DNA of 64,000 nucleotides from Yoonia rosea (GTDB lineage Bacteria; Pseudomonadota; Alphaproteobacteria; Rhodobacterales; Rhodobacteraceae): assembly GCF_900156505.1 (NCBI RefSeq), contig NZ_FTPR01000004.1:211014-275013 (forward strand), read 5' to 3'. The notes below the pieces were generated by a model, which searched no databases, was not told the DNA's origin, and saw only the letters and a list, made by a program, of their open reading frames with translations. Of the stretch, positions 54,122-63,641 are shown in pieces; within the stretch, counting starts at the first letter, position 1; every line of letters begins with the position of its first letter. Both the position numbers and the translations under genes were made by a program.

Positions 54122-55285
54122 ATGCGCATCGTCGATATCTGCGAAGTGACCAAGCCGATCGCGTCTCCGATCCGGAACGCATATATTGATTTCAGCAAAA
54201 TGACAGCGAGTCTTGTTGCCGTCGTTACCGATGTCGTCAGGGATGGCCACCGCGTTATCGGTTACGGGTTTAATTCCAATGGTCGCTATGGTCAGGGCGG
54301 TCTGATCCGTGAACGTTTCAGGGACCGTATACTTGAAGCGGATCCTGCATCGCTGATTAATGAGGCGGGTGACAATCTGGACGGACATAAAATCTGGGCC
54401 GCGATGATGCAGAACGAGAAACCGGGCGGACATGGCGAGCGTTCGGTTGCAGTCGGTACGATTGATATGGCTGTCTGGGATGCCATTGCGAAAATCGCGG
54501 AAAAGCCGCTTTATCAACTGCTCGCCGAGGGGAAGGGCGTCGCAGCAAACCGCCGCGTCTTTGTCTACGCGGCCGGGGGCTATTACTATCCGGGCAAAGA
54601 CGACACGGCGCTGCGGCAAGAGATGCGGGGCTATCTGGATCGCGGCTATAACGTGGTCAAGATGAAAATCGGTGGCGCCACGATTGACGAAGACCAGCGG
54701 CGCATTGAAGCTGTGTTGGCCGAAATCGGATCAGAAGCGCAATTGGCCGTCGATGCAAATGGCCGCTTTGATCTCGAAACTGCCATCGCCTACGCCAAGA
54801 TGCTGCGCAACTATCCGCTGTTCTGGTATGAGGAAATCGGTGATCCTTTGGATTATCAGCTTCAGGCCGCGATGGCCGAATTCTATCCCGGTCCGATGGC
54901 GACGGGCGAAAACCTGTTCTCGCATCAGGACGCGCGTAATCTGATCCGCTATGGCGGGATGCGCCCTGACCGTGATTGGCTGCAGTTCGATTGCGCGCTG
55001 TCATACGGGTTGGTTGAATATCTGCGGACGCTTGATGTGCTGGAAACGGCCGGGTGGTCGCCGTCACGTTGCATCCCGCACGGAGGGCACCAGATGTCAC
55101 TCAATATCGCGGCGGGTCTTGGGCTGGGTGGCAACGAAAGCTACCCCGACCTGTTCCAGCCCTATGGCGGGTTTCCGGACTCAGTCAGCGTTGAAGACGG
55201 CCATATCATCATGCCCGAACTGCCGGGTATCGGTTTTGAGGGGAAATCCGACTTGATCAAGGTCATGCGCGAATTGGCCGAATAG
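54122..55285 (+). CDS. tarD: D(-)-tartrate dehydratase (enolase superfamily)
   Basis: 387 residues, very like the Bradyrhizobium enzyme of known structure: PIRNAYIDFSKMT at the start, VVKMKIGG with the catalytic Lys, VDANGRFD and YEEIGDPLDY and TGENLFS with the metal ligands, and CIPHGGHQMSLN with the catalytic His. It dehydrates D-tartrate to oxaloacetate. The ATG at 54122 has a AAGGAAA site; the frame extends upstream without one. Divergent from matB. Confidence 0.92.
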   Translation: MRIVDICEVTKPIASPIRNAYIDFSKMTASLVAVVTDVVRDGHRVIGYGFNSNGRYGQGGLIRERFRDRILEADPASLINEAGDNLDGHKIWAAMMQNEKPGGHGERSVAVGTIDMAVWDAIAKIAEKPLYQLLAEGKGVAANRRVFVYAAGGYYYPGKDDTALRQEMRGYLDRGYNVVKMKIGGATIDEDQRRIEAVLAEIGSEAQLAVDANGRFDLETAIAYAKMLRNYPLFWYEEIGDPLDYQLQAAMAEFYPGPMATGENLFSHQDARNLIRYGGMRPDRDWLQFDCALSYGLVEYLRTLDVLETAGWSPSRCIPHGGHQMSLNIAAGLGLGGNESYPDLFQPYGGFPDSVSVEDGHIIMPELPGIGFEGKSDLIKVMRELAE

Positions 55286-55581
55286 GGGGATCGCTCCATG
55301 CGTTCGCACGGGATGGAGCCGCGACTTTCCGTAACACCTATATATCACGCGACGGGTGCGTCACATCTATCCGTCACGTTTCGGCCTGAATCCCTCGGCA
55401 CGTTCGGCCTTGCCACGTCGTCCCGCTGGATTGGCGCGAATGCCGGCAGTTTAACGGCGGCGAGCCGTGATGCTGACGGTCTTCCGCGGGCCGCTGCGAC
55501 GCCGCGCTTGATGCAAGCATCTGCCGATGGACGATAAGGATAAAACCGAAGTGAAATACAACGTCGAGACGAGGATACAAA
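55286..55581. other. 296-base gap between tarD and the amidohydrolase gene
   Basis: No frame with a credible start or composition. A CGTCAC-type direct repeat occurs near 55350-55378. No terminator-like hairpin with a T-run is apparent after tarD. I see nothing else. Confidence 0.4.
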
Positions 55582-56757
55582 ATGCCCATTCGTAACAGAC
55601 TTGCCGAAATGCATCCGCAAATCACCGCATGGCGCCGTGATTTCCACATGCACCCCGAGTTGCTATATGACACCGCGCGCACGGCAGGGATCGTGGCCGA
55701 CAAACTGCGGGCCTTTGGATGTGACGAGGTCGTCACCGGCATTGGACAGACGGGTGTTGTCGGCCTGATCCATGGCAGAACGACGGCATCAGGACGTACC
55801 ATTGGCCTACGGGCCGATATGGATGCTTTGCCGATTATCGAGGCAACCGGCGCTGAATATGCGTCAACCGTCCACGGCAAGATGCATGCCTGCGGTCATG
55901 ACGGGCATACGGCCATGCTGTTGGGTGCCGCCCAATACCTTGCAGAGACACGGCAGTTCGACGGGACAGTCGCGCTTATTTTCCAACCGGCAGAAGAGGG
56001 TGGGGCAGGTGCGCTTGCCATGGTTGAAGACGGCATGATTGACCGCTTTGGTATTTCCGAAATCTACGGAATGCATAATTCGCCGCTCTTGCCGGAAGGG
56101 GCATTTGCGATCAGGTCGGGGCCATTTTACGCGGCTGTGGACACGTTTGAAATCATCGTCACGGGGAAAGGTGGCCATGCGGCGCGCCCCAACAACGTTG
56201 TGGACACCACGCTCGCGGCTTCGGCGCTGGTAATGAACCTGCAATCCATCGTGTCACGCAACACGGACCCGCAACAGGCGGCCGTGGTCTCGGTTACATC
56301 TTTCCGGACCGAAAGCGAGGCGTTCAACGTGATCCCCGAAACAGTGACGCTGCGTGGAACAGTCCGTAGTTTTGACGAGAAAGTGCGCGGCGAGATTTTG
56401 GCACGTATTGAATCCGTGGCCACCTTGTCGGCACAGACCTATGGCGCGACGGCAGCGTTTGATTGGCCAGAGATTTCCTACCCGGTTATGGCGAACCATG
56501 AGAAAGAAACTGGTTTCGCGGCAATGGCGGCGCAAGCGGTCGCCGGTGCGTGCGACACACAGGCCCCGCGGACGACAGGCGGAGAGGACTTTGCCTATAT
56601 GCTGCAGGCTTGCCCCGGCGCCTATATCCAGATTGGCAACGGTCCGAGCAAGGGGCTGCACCATCCTGAATATGACTTCAACGACGAAATCATTCCGATC
56701 GGGGCCTCTTATTGGGCAACGCTTGCCGAGCAAAGGTTGCCTGCGCAGGATGCCTGA
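55582..56757 (+). CDS. M20 family amidohydrolase (hippurate hydrolase type)
   Basis: 391 residues. The M20D pattern is clear: WRRDFHMHPELLYDT at the start, LRADMDALPI, metal-binding HACGHDGH, QPAEEGGAGA with the catalytic Glu, GMHNSPLLPEG, and GGEDFAYML near the C-terminus. Such enzymes hydrolyse N-acyl amino acids such as hippurate, or IAA conjugates. Substrate undetermined. It follows tarD by about 300 bases and precedes the TRAP operon by about 340, probably as its own transcript. Confidence 0.9.
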   Translation: MPIRNRLAEMHPQITAWRRDFHMHPELLYDTARTAGIVADKLRAFGCDEVVTGIGQTGVVGLIHGRTTASGRTIGLRADMDALPIIEATGAEYASTVHGKMHACGHDGHTAMLLGAAQYLAETRQFDGTVALIFQPAEEGGAGALAMVEDGMIDRFGISEIYGMHNSPLLPEGAFAIRSGPFYAAVDTFEIIVTGKGGHAARPNNVVDTTLAASALVMNLQSIVSRNTDPQQAAVVSVTSFRTESEAFNVIPETVTLRGTVRSFDEKVRGEILARIESVATLSAQTYGATAAFDWPEISYPVMANHEKETGFAAMAAQAVAGACDTQAPRTTGGEDFAYMLQACPGAYIQIGNGPSKGLHHPEYDFNDEIIPIGASYWATLAEQRLPAQDA

Positions 56758-57100
56758 GAACGAGGGCTGCTGGCGTTTTCCGACGCGGACATTGGACCCG
56801 CCGCTATCGTCGAAAGTGGCGCGCCGCGCATCGTGTGTCAGGATTGCCCATACTGTTGTCCTGCAAGATGACGCGCCGAGGGTTTTGAAGGTCAGACGGC
56901 CGGTTTGCAGGATTGATCCTTGGACAACGTACGCGCGGTCTGGCGAGAATTTGCGTTAGGTCTGGCAATGTCTTGCCATAAATTTTTGCAAAACTCCCGA
57001 AAAAGGAGTCCCATTCCCTGCGCAATTGCGCCACCCTTGGCGCGACCCGAAACGAACCGGGTGACATTTATGGGTGTTAAGCCTGATCTGGGAGGACTAC
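56758..57100. other. 343-base gap with three palindromes before the TRAP operon
   Basis: No gene seen. Three palindromes lie close together: TGGCAA-TGTC-TTGCCA (56963-56978), TTTTGCAAAA (56984-56993) and GCGCAATTGCGC (57020-57031). They sit 70-138 bases upstream of the binding-protein ATG and are candidates for operator sites of the regulator encoded at the end of this operon. A TGGCA/TTGC pair looks like a -24/-12 promoter but its spacing is 1 base short. Confidence 0.5.
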
Positions 57101-58084
57101 ATGTTTAAAGAAGTATTGCGCAGGCCCGCTGGCCTGCTGAGCGCAGCCGTCGTTGCATTGAGCTTTGGCGCGCCCGCGATGGCGCAAGAGCAGCTTTCAA
57201 TCGCAACTGGTGGCACTGGTGGCGTCTATTACCCCATGGGTGGCGGACTTGCCGAAATCATCAACAACCACATTGATGGCTATGCCGCAGCCGCCGAGGT
57301 CACAGGCGCGTCGGTCGAGAATATGGGTCTGATCGCCACAGGTGACGCAGATCTTGCTATTGGTTTGGCTGATACAGTGTCCCAAGCCTATACAGGGACA
57401 GGCCGCTTTGAGGGCCAGCAACTGCCGATGGTCCGCGGCCTTGCATCGCTCTATGCCAACATGGTGCAGATCGTGGCGCTGGAAGGTTCTGGCATTACAT
57501 CGCTGGAAGATCTGCGCGGCAAGCGCGTGTCGATCGGTGCGCCGGGCTCTGGTACCGAAGTCAACACAAATGCGATCCTGGAAGCCAATGGCATCAGCTA
57601 TGATGATATTGACGAGCAGCGTTTGAACTTCAACGAAACCGCTGATGCGCTGAGCAACGGCGATATCGACGCTGGTTTCTGGTCTGTGGGTGCGCCGACA
57701 TCCTCGATTCTGAACTTGGCCACAACACAGGACATCGTGATCATTGAACTGACCGAGGCCGAGATGGCCGCGGCGATGGACGCAAACGCGACCTTTGCAA
57801 TGACAACGCTTGCAGGTGGCAGCTACAACGGCGTCGACGCAGACATCAGTGTGCTGGGTATTCCGAACGTGCTGACAGTATCGTCCGAAATGTCCGACGA
57901 CCTTGCCTATAGCATCACCAAGGCAATGTTTGAAAACATCGCTGAATTGCAGGCCGTTCACCCCGCTGCGAATGAGACCACAATTGATTTCACAATTGCT
58001 GCGACACCTGTGCCGCTGCACCCTGGTGCGATCCGCTACTATGAAGAAGTCGGTGTGACCATTCCGGATGACTTGCGTCCATGA
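57101..58084 (+). CDS. TAXI family TRAP transporter solute-binding protein
   Basis: 327 residues. A signal peptide ends around APAMAQ (residue 29), followed by the TAXI hallmark LSIATGGTGGVYYPMGGGLA and then VEVT-like ASVENMGLIATGDADLAIG and GKRVSIGAPGSGTEVN. It delivers a ligand (glutamate, dicarboxylates or other acids in known members) to the membrane subunit. GGGAGGAC precedes the ATG. Its stop overlaps the DUF1850 start by 4 bases. Confidence 0.94.
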   Translation: MFKEVLRRPAGLLSAAVVALSFGAPAMAQEQLSIATGGTGGVYYPMGGGLAEIINNHIDGYAAAAEVTGASVENMGLIATGDADLAIGLADTVSQAYTGTGRFEGQQLPMVRGLASLYANMVQIVALEGSGITSLEDLRGKRVSIGAPGSGTEVNTNAILEANGISYDDIDEQRLNFNETADALSNGDIDAGFWSVGAPTSSILNLATTQDIVIIELTEAEMAAAMDANATFAMTTLAGGSYNGVDADISVLGIPNVLTVSSEMSDDLAYSITKAMFENIAELQAVHPAANETTIDFTIAATPVPLHPGAIRYYEEVGVTIPDDLRP

Positions 58085-58566
58085 TGAGACCGATTTGGGA
58101 AGGGGGAGGCAAAGTCCTCCCCCTTCTCATTCTACTGCTGCTGCCGGTTTTGGCCGGGGCCGAAACGCTTGTTGCGACCCGCGAAGATGGCACCGAGATT
58201 GCCCGTTTTGATGTGCCGCAAGGCACAGAGTGGTGTGTGCTCTGGAACCATTCGGTCAAAGGATTTCCCGTGTCCGATTGTTATGAGAACCAGGCTGGCC
58301 AAATGGTGTTGATGCATGCGCATCTGCCTGATTTCGCCGCAGGGCTGGATCACATTCCGGGGCGCGGGCGGCAGGTCACGGACGGGCAGGGCGGGTACTT
58401 TATTCTCGATATCAACGAACCTGTTCCGGGGAACGCCTATGTGCTGCGTCCCGGGGAAGGCGCGGTTGATCATCGCTTGCAGGTCGGAGAGGCCGTTGTG
58501 TCACTCTCTGCCGTCGCCCCGCGCGAACGTGTGCGGATCGCTCTTTTGGGAAGTATTGAACAATGA
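58081..58566 (+). CDS. DUF1850 protein of TRAP-TAXI operon
   Basis: 161 residues. An N-terminal hydrophobic stretch (LPLLILLLLPVLAGAE) acts as signal or anchor; the rest is a small beta-rich domain with the family's WNHSVKGFPVSDCYENQ segment. DUF1850 genes regularly stand between TAXI and fused TRAP permease genes, implying an accessory periplasmic or membrane role in the transporter. It overlaps both neighbours by 4 bases (ATGA), so the three are translationally coupled. Confidence 0.88.
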   Translation: MMRPIWEGGGKVLPLLILLLLPVLAGAETLVATREDGTEIARFDVPQGTEWCVLWNHSVKGFPVSDCYENQAGQMVLMHAHLPDFAAGLDHIPGRGRQVTDGQGGYFILDINEPVPGNAYVLRPGEGAVDHRLQVGEAVVSLSAVAPRERVRIALLGSIEQ

Positions 58567-60572
58567 CGACGACAACTGAAGACAACCCGATCTACGCGCC
58601 GGCTCCATGGTTTGTGATCCGTGCGATCACAGTGATCGGGATCACGCTCTCGCTGTTCCAGCTTTATACTGCGGGCGTGCAGCCATTGGGGTTGTTCTTC
58701 CAACGTCCGATCCACCTCGGGTTCGTGCTTGTCTTGTGTTTCCTGATCTATCCCGCCTTTGGTCGCGCCAAGGCGCGTGGTCCATTGGGATGGGCCATTG
58801 ATGGCACGCTGATCGTGCTCAGCATTGCTGCGGGTGCTTGGGTGCCCATGAATATCGACATCATCGCCAACCAGATTTTCCCGCGCGACATCGATGTGTG
58901 GATGGGTGTTGTCACGATTTTCGTTGTGCTTGAAGCCGCCCGCCGTGCTGTGGGCCTTGGCATGACATTGATCGGGGTCTTTTTTATTGCTTACGCCTTT
59001 GCTGGCAGTCGCGGTGAACTGCCGTTCCTTGCCGATTGGATGCCCGGTATCCTGAACCACCGCGGCTATTCGCTGGACCGTGTCGCCAGCCAGATGACAC
59101 TCGGGGCCGAGGGGATTTTCGGTATCCCCTTGGGCGTTGCGGCGACGTTCGTTTTCATCTTTGTGCTGTTCGGCGCTTTCCTTGAGGTCACGGGCGCGGG
59201 CAAATTCTTTATTGATCTGGCCTATGCCGCCGCAGGTAAACAGCGTGGCGGCCCGGCCAAAGCTGCCGTGATCGCGAGTGCGGGGATGGGTTCGATCTCG
59301 GGGTCTGCGATCGCCAACGTGGTGACAACAGGTGCCTTCACCATTCCCTTGATGAAGAAACTGGGCTACCGCCCTGCACAGGCTGGCGGGATCGAGGCCG
59401 CGGCCTCAACCGGTGGGCAGATCATGCCGCCGCTGATGGGCGCAGGTGCTTTCCTGATGAGCGAATTCACCCGCGTGCCCTACGTGGATATCGTGCTGGT
59501 CTCGATCTTCCCTGCGGTTCTCTATTTCGGCACGGTGTACCTGCTGGTGCATATTGCCGCTGTCAAACAGGGCATGACCGGCCTGACAGCAGAAGAGCTG
59601 CCAAGCGTGCGCAAGGTTCTGGCCGAAGGCTGGCACTTTTTGTTGCCGCTTGTCGCTTTGGTGATGTTGCTTGTGGCAGGGTATTCGCCGATGCGCGTCG
59701 GTTTCTATGCGATCTTGTCGATCATGGCGGCAGCTTCGGCGCGGGCGCTTTGGGAGTTTGCGCGGTCCGGTCCGACTATGCAGGGCTTTTTCGGGCTGTG
59801 CACGCGCGGTTTGAAGCTGACACTTGATGCGCTCGATCTGGGTGCCCGCAATGCGGTGGCTGTGTCGGTCGCTTGTGCTGTGGCCGGTATTATCGTGGGT
59901 GTTGTGGGCTTGACCGGTTTGGGTCTCAAGTTCTCTGCCATGATGATCGCCTTCTCGGGCGGCAATATCGTGCTGGCGCTGATCCTTGTGCTGCTGGCCA
60001 GTCTCGTGTTGGGCATGGGCCTGCCGGTGACGGCGGCCTATATCGTGCTGATCATCCTTGTCGGTCCTGCGCTGACCGAACAATTCGGCATCCCGCTCCT
60101 GATCGCGCATCTTGTGGTTTTCTGGTATTCGCAGGACAGTAATGTGACGCCGCCCGTGGCATTGGCCGGATTTGCCGGTGCCGCGATTGCGGGGTCAAAG
60201 CCGATGGAGACGAGCATACAGGCATGGAAATACGCCAAGGGCCTTTATCTGATCCCGCTGTTCATGGTGTTCAACGAGGAAATCATCCTTGGCGGGCCAC
60301 TGCCGCTCGTGCTCTGGAGCGGCGCCATTGCGATCCTTGGCCTGACCGCCTTTGCGGCTCTCTTGGAGGGGTTCCTGTGGCGCCCGATGCAGGTCTGGAT
60401 GCGGGTTCTGCTGCTGCCGGGTGTAGTGGGTCTGTTCTGGCCGTCCTTGACGGTCGAGATTGCAGCGGCGGTGCTGATTGTTCTGTTGCTTGCCATGAAC
60501 TGGTCCGAGGCGCGCCGTGACAAAGCCCGTGCAGACAGTACGGCAGTCGCGCAGAGCGCCATGGACGGCTAG
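58563..60572 (+). CDS. TRAP transporter fused permease (4TM + 12TM)
   Basis: 669 residues, about 18 membrane segments. The first ~4-5 form the DctQ-like part. The DctM-like part holds GSISGSAIANVVTTGAFTIPLMK and IEAAASTGGQIMPPLMGAGAF, the family's ion/substrate motifs, and GMGLPVTAAYIVL in its second half. The fused form is typical of TAXI systems and moves the ligand with a sodium or proton gradient. Followed by the kinase gene 4 bases later. Confidence 0.94.
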   Translation: MTTTTEDNPIYAPAPWFVIRAITVIGITLSLFQLYTAGVQPLGLFFQRPIHLGFVLVLCFLIYPAFGRAKARGPLGWAIDGTLIVLSIAAGAWVPMNIDIIANQIFPRDIDVWMGVVTIFVVLEAARRAVGLGMTLIGVFFIAYAFAGSRGELPFLADWMPGILNHRGYSLDRVASQMTLGAEGIFGIPLGVAATFVFIFVLFGAFLEVTGAGKFFIDLAYAAAGKQRGGPAKAAVIASAGMGSISGSAIANVVTTGAFTIPLMKKLGYRPAQAGGIEAAASTGGQIMPPLMGAGAFLMSEFTRVPYVDIVLVSIFPAVLYFGTVYLLVHIAAVKQGMTGLTAEELPSVRKVLAEGWHFLLPLVALVMLLVAGYSPMRVGFYAILSIMAAASARALWEFARSGPTMQGFFGLCTRGLKLTLDALDLGARNAVAVSVACAVAGIIVGVVGLTGLGLKFSAMMIAFSGGNIVLALILVLLASLVLGMGLPVTAAYIVLIILVGPALTEQFGIPLLIAHLVVFWYSQDSNVTPPVALAGFAGAAIAGSKPMETSIQAWKYAKGLYLIPLFMVFNEEIILGGPLPLVLWSGAIAILGLTAFAALLEGFLWRPMQVWMRVLLLPGVVGLFWPSLTVEIAAAVLIVLLLAMNWSEARRDKARADSTAVAQSAMDG

Positions 60573-60576
60573 CACC

Positions 60577-62316
60577 ATGGCGCTGGTCCGGCCACTTCTT
60601 CTTGCGGGGCTTGCTGCCGTGCTGGTCTGGGTGGTCGCGCAGAACCTCGTTCTTGGCGCAGCGCGGACAGAACTGGACCAGACGCTGCTTTTGACCAAAC
60701 GCGCCGTCGAGGCCGAAGTTGAGCGGTTGCGCTCCTTGCCTGCCGTCGCTGCCGAGGATGTGCGCGTGCGCGATGCGCTGGCCGGCACCGGTTCGTTACA
60801 GGCGGCCAACAGCTATCTGGAAACCGTGGCGGTGCATGCGCAGGCGGGCGAGCTTTTCCTGATCGACGCGGAGGGCGAAACCATTGCGGCCTCGAACTGG
60901 AACCGTGCAGGCAGTTTCGTCGGAGAGAACTACGGGTTTCGCCCCTATTTTCAGGAGGCAATGGCGAAAGGCCAAGGGCAATTCTATGCAATCGGTGTCA
61001 CGACCGGTGTGCCGGGATACTTTCTGTCGACGCGAATTGACGTAGGTAACATCAGCGGTGTTCTGGTCGTCAAGCTGGACCTGCGGCCGCTTGAGAATAT
61101 CTGGCGCAGCGCCAATGCGGATGTGGCCCTTGCCGATGCCAATGGCGTGGTGTTTCTTTCAGCGCGGCCGGACTGGCAATACCGCGCATTATCCACGCTC
61201 AGCCAGGAGGTCATGGACCAGATCGTCGCGACCCGCGCCTATGAGGGCGTGTCTTTCGCGACCTCTGCGCCACTTGTCCGCACGGCGATTGAAGGCAGTG
61301 ACGCCGTGGGGAATGGCTGGATCGCACGCCTGACCCCGATGCCATCCACCGGCTGGCAGGTGATCGCTGCGCGCGCGACAGCGGGAATGCAGCTCGTGTC
61401 ATTGGCGGCAGCGGCCTTGGCGGCCCTTGCAACGCTCGCGATTGCTGCGGCTTTCAAGGCTTGGGAACAGCGCAGGCAGATTATTGCGCTCCGCCTGTCA
61501 CAATCCGAAAAACTGGAAGCCATGGTGATTGCGCGTACCAGCGATCTGGCGCGCGAGGTGGATGCGCGGGTGCAGGCCGAGATTGACCTGCGTGCCACGC
61601 AGGAAGCGCTGGTGCATACCGAAAAGATGGCCGCTCTCGGGCGGATGTCTACAGCGATCGTCCATGAAATCAGCCAGCCGCTCGCGGCCATGGAGGCCAC
61701 CCTGTCGGCGGCCGAACTTGGCCTCGACCAGGAAGACACAGCAACGGCCAGGCGGTTGGACAAAGCCCGTGGCCTGATCCGCCGGATGCAGCGCACGACA
61801 AAACACCTCAAAAGCTTTGCCCGCAAAGAGGTGCCGCAACTGATGCTGGTCGGCCTTTGTGCGCCGGTGACTTCGGCGCTTGATCTCGTTGCGCCGCGCG
61901 CACGGGCGATTGGCGTTGTGCCTGTGTTTCACGCGCCAGAGGGCAGGGTCGACGTGATGGCTGGCGCAATCCGGATCGAACAGGTCGTCGCCAACCTTTT
62001 GCTCAATGCGCTGGATGCGGTCGCGGATATGCCGGATGCGCAGATTACCGTGACCGTGACGGCTCATGCCGGTCAGGCCGAACTCTGCGTTCAGGACAAT
62101 GGAAAAGGCATCGCCGACGCGGATTTGGCAAAAGTGGGCGAACCCTTCTTTTCGACAAAGCTGACCGGTGCGGGCTTGGGTCTTGGTCTGGCGATTTGCA
62201 AAGCGATCATCTCTGACTTCAATGGCACGCTTGATATCCGTTCACATCAGAACCAAGGCACGCGGGTGACCGTGACCTTGCCTTTGGCCGTCCAGAAAAG
62301 CGCCGAGGCGGCATGA
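60577..62316 (+). CDS. DctB-type sensor histidine kinase
   Basis: About 579 residues. A first membrane helix lies at 4-23, followed by a double-PAS-like (dCACHE) periplasmic domain to about residue 265 (SVGENYGFRPYFQEAM-type segment), and a second helix rich in Ala. A cytoplasmic linker precedes the catalytic core: H-box AIVHEISQPLAAMEA, N-box VVANLLLNALDAV, DNGKGI, GAGLGLGLAICKAI. The start at 60577 puts the first helix at the N-terminus; an alternative GTG at 60517 overlaps the permease gene. It should sense the transported ligand or a related acid. The stop overlaps the regulator's start by 4 bases. Confidence 0.9.
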   Translation: MALVRPLLLAGLAAVLVWVVAQNLVLGAARTELDQTLLLTKRAVEAEVERLRSLPAVAAEDVRVRDALAGTGSLQAANSYLETVAVHAQAGELFLIDAEGETIAASNWNRAGSFVGENYGFRPYFQEAMAKGQGQFYAIGVTTGVPGYFLSTRIDVGNISGVLVVKLDLRPLENIWRSANADVALADANGVVFLSARPDWQYRALSTLSQEVMDQIVATRAYEGVSFATSAPLVRTAIEGSDAVGNGWIARLTPMPSTGWQVIAARATAGMQLVSLAAAALAALATLAIAAAFKAWEQRRQIIALRLSQSEKLEAMVIARTSDLAREVDARVQAEIDLRATQEALVHTEKMAALGRMSTAIVHEISQPLAAMEATLSAAELGLDQEDTATARRLDKARGLIRRMQRTTKHLKSFARKEVPQLMLVGLCAPVTSALDLVAPRARAIGVVPVFHAPEGRVDVMAGAIRIEQVVANLLLNALDAVADMPDAQITVTVTAHAGQAELCVQDNGKGIADADLAKVGEPFFSTKLTGAGLGLGLAICKAIISDFNGTLDIRSHQNQGTRVTVTLPLAVQKSAEAA

Positions 62317-63641
62317 GTGCCACGATCTTCATTGTCGATGACGATGCCGACCATTTGTCAGCACTGGCTGATCTGGTCGAAACTTCTGGCTATGCGGTGC
62401 AGGCGTTCGCATCTGCGACCGCAGCGCTTGAGGCGATGGCCGCGCAACCGGATCTTGTGATCAGCGACCTGCGGATGCCGGGCATGGACGGGATCGCCTT
62501 TGTCAAAGCATTACGGGCACAAGAGCAGGGCGTGCCTGTCGTGCTTCTGACCGGCCACGGCGATGTCGGTCATGCGGTCGAGGCGATGCGCGCGGGCGCC
62601 GAGGACTTTCTCGAGAAGCCTTACGAATCTGCACATCTTCTCGCGGTCATGCGCCGGACCCTTGAGGCGCAATCCGCCCGCCGTGAGGTCGCGCGGTTGC
62701 AAACGGTGCTGGCGGAACGTGCCGATGTCAGCATCCTGGGGAAATCACGCGCCATGCGGGACTTTCGCAAGCGCATTGCCGCGCTCGCATCCGTCGATCT
62801 TGATGTCGTCATCACGGGTGAGACCGGGACCGGCAAAGAGCTTGCGGCGCGGGCAATTCATGCGGCAAGCGCCCGTGCGGACGGCCCCTTTGTTGCACTC
62901 AATTGTGCCGTTCTTCCCGAAGCCATGGCCGAGACGATCCTGTTCGGGCATGGCGAGGGCGTTTTTGCACATGACAGTGCGGGGCGGGCAGGCAAGTTGG
63001 AGGCAGCCCATGGCGGCACGCTGATGCTGGATGAGGTCGAGACAATGCCAATGGCCATTCAGGCCAAGCTGCTGCGCGTATTACAGGAACGCAGCTTTGA
63101 GAGGATGGGCGAGGCAAATGCGCGGCACCTTGATGTCAGGGTGGTTGCCACGACCAAGACCAATCTGCGATTGCTGGATACATTCCGCCCCGATTTCTTT
63201 TTCCGTCTGGCCGGTGCCGAGTTGTCCACGCCAACCCTGCACGAGGCAGGCGAGGATATTCCCCTGATCTTTGCACATTACGCCCAACTTGCCGCGCGGC
63301 GTTACGGGCGGGCTGACCCGGAGGTTCCTTGGATACTGTCACAAAAGCTCAAGCGGCAGGCCTGGAGAGGGAATGTCCGCGAACTGAAAACAAGCGCTGA
63401 GGCTTTTGCGCTGGGACTTTATGAGGTTGAAGGCACAGGCACCCCGACGTCTGGTCCCATGACTTTGGCTGATCGTGTGGCGCAGTTCGAAGCCCGCGAG
63501 ATCGCGGCAGTGCTGGACGCCCATGCCGGAAACACCCTGCGTGCGGCACAGTCTCTCGGCATTCCGCGCCGCACCCTGAATGACAAGATGCGGCGTTACG
63601 GGATTACGACCGATCACGAGCGCAAATCCGAAGACGGCTGA
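62313..63641 (+). CDS. DctD-type response regulator lacking GAFTGA
   Basis: 442 residues. Receiver domain with phospho-acceptor D52 (ISDLRMPGMDG) and K103-type KP motif (LEKPYES). The AAA+ domain has GETGTGKEL, LMLDEVET and the WRGNVREL sensor, then a Fis helix-turn-helix (RAAQSLGIPRRTLNDKM). The sigma-54 contact loop, normally GAFTGA, reads GVFAHD, so it may not act through sigma-54; R. capsulatus NtrC lacks the motif and works with sigma-70. It overlaps the kinase gene by 4 bases and probably controls the TRAP operon. Confidence 0.9.
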   Translation: MSATIFIVDDDADHLSALADLVETSGYAVQAFASATAALEAMAAQPDLVISDLRMPGMDGIAFVKALRAQEQGVPVVLLTGHGDVGHAVEAMRAGAEDFLEKPYESAHLLAVMRRTLEAQSARREVARLQTVLAERADVSILGKSRAMRDFRKRIAALASVDLDVVITGETGTGKELAARAIHAASARADGPFVALNCAVLPEAMAETILFGHGEGVFAHDSAGRAGKLEAAHGGTLMLDEVETMPMAIQAKLLRVLQERSFERMGEANARHLDVRVVATTKTNLRLLDTFRPDFFFRLAGAELSTPTLHEAGEDIPLIFAHYAQLAARRYGRADPEVPWILSQKLKRQAWRGNVRELKTSAEAFALGLYEVEGTGTPTSGPMTLADRVAQFEAREIAAVLDAHAGNTLRAAQSLGIPRRTLNDKMRRYGITTDHERKSEDG

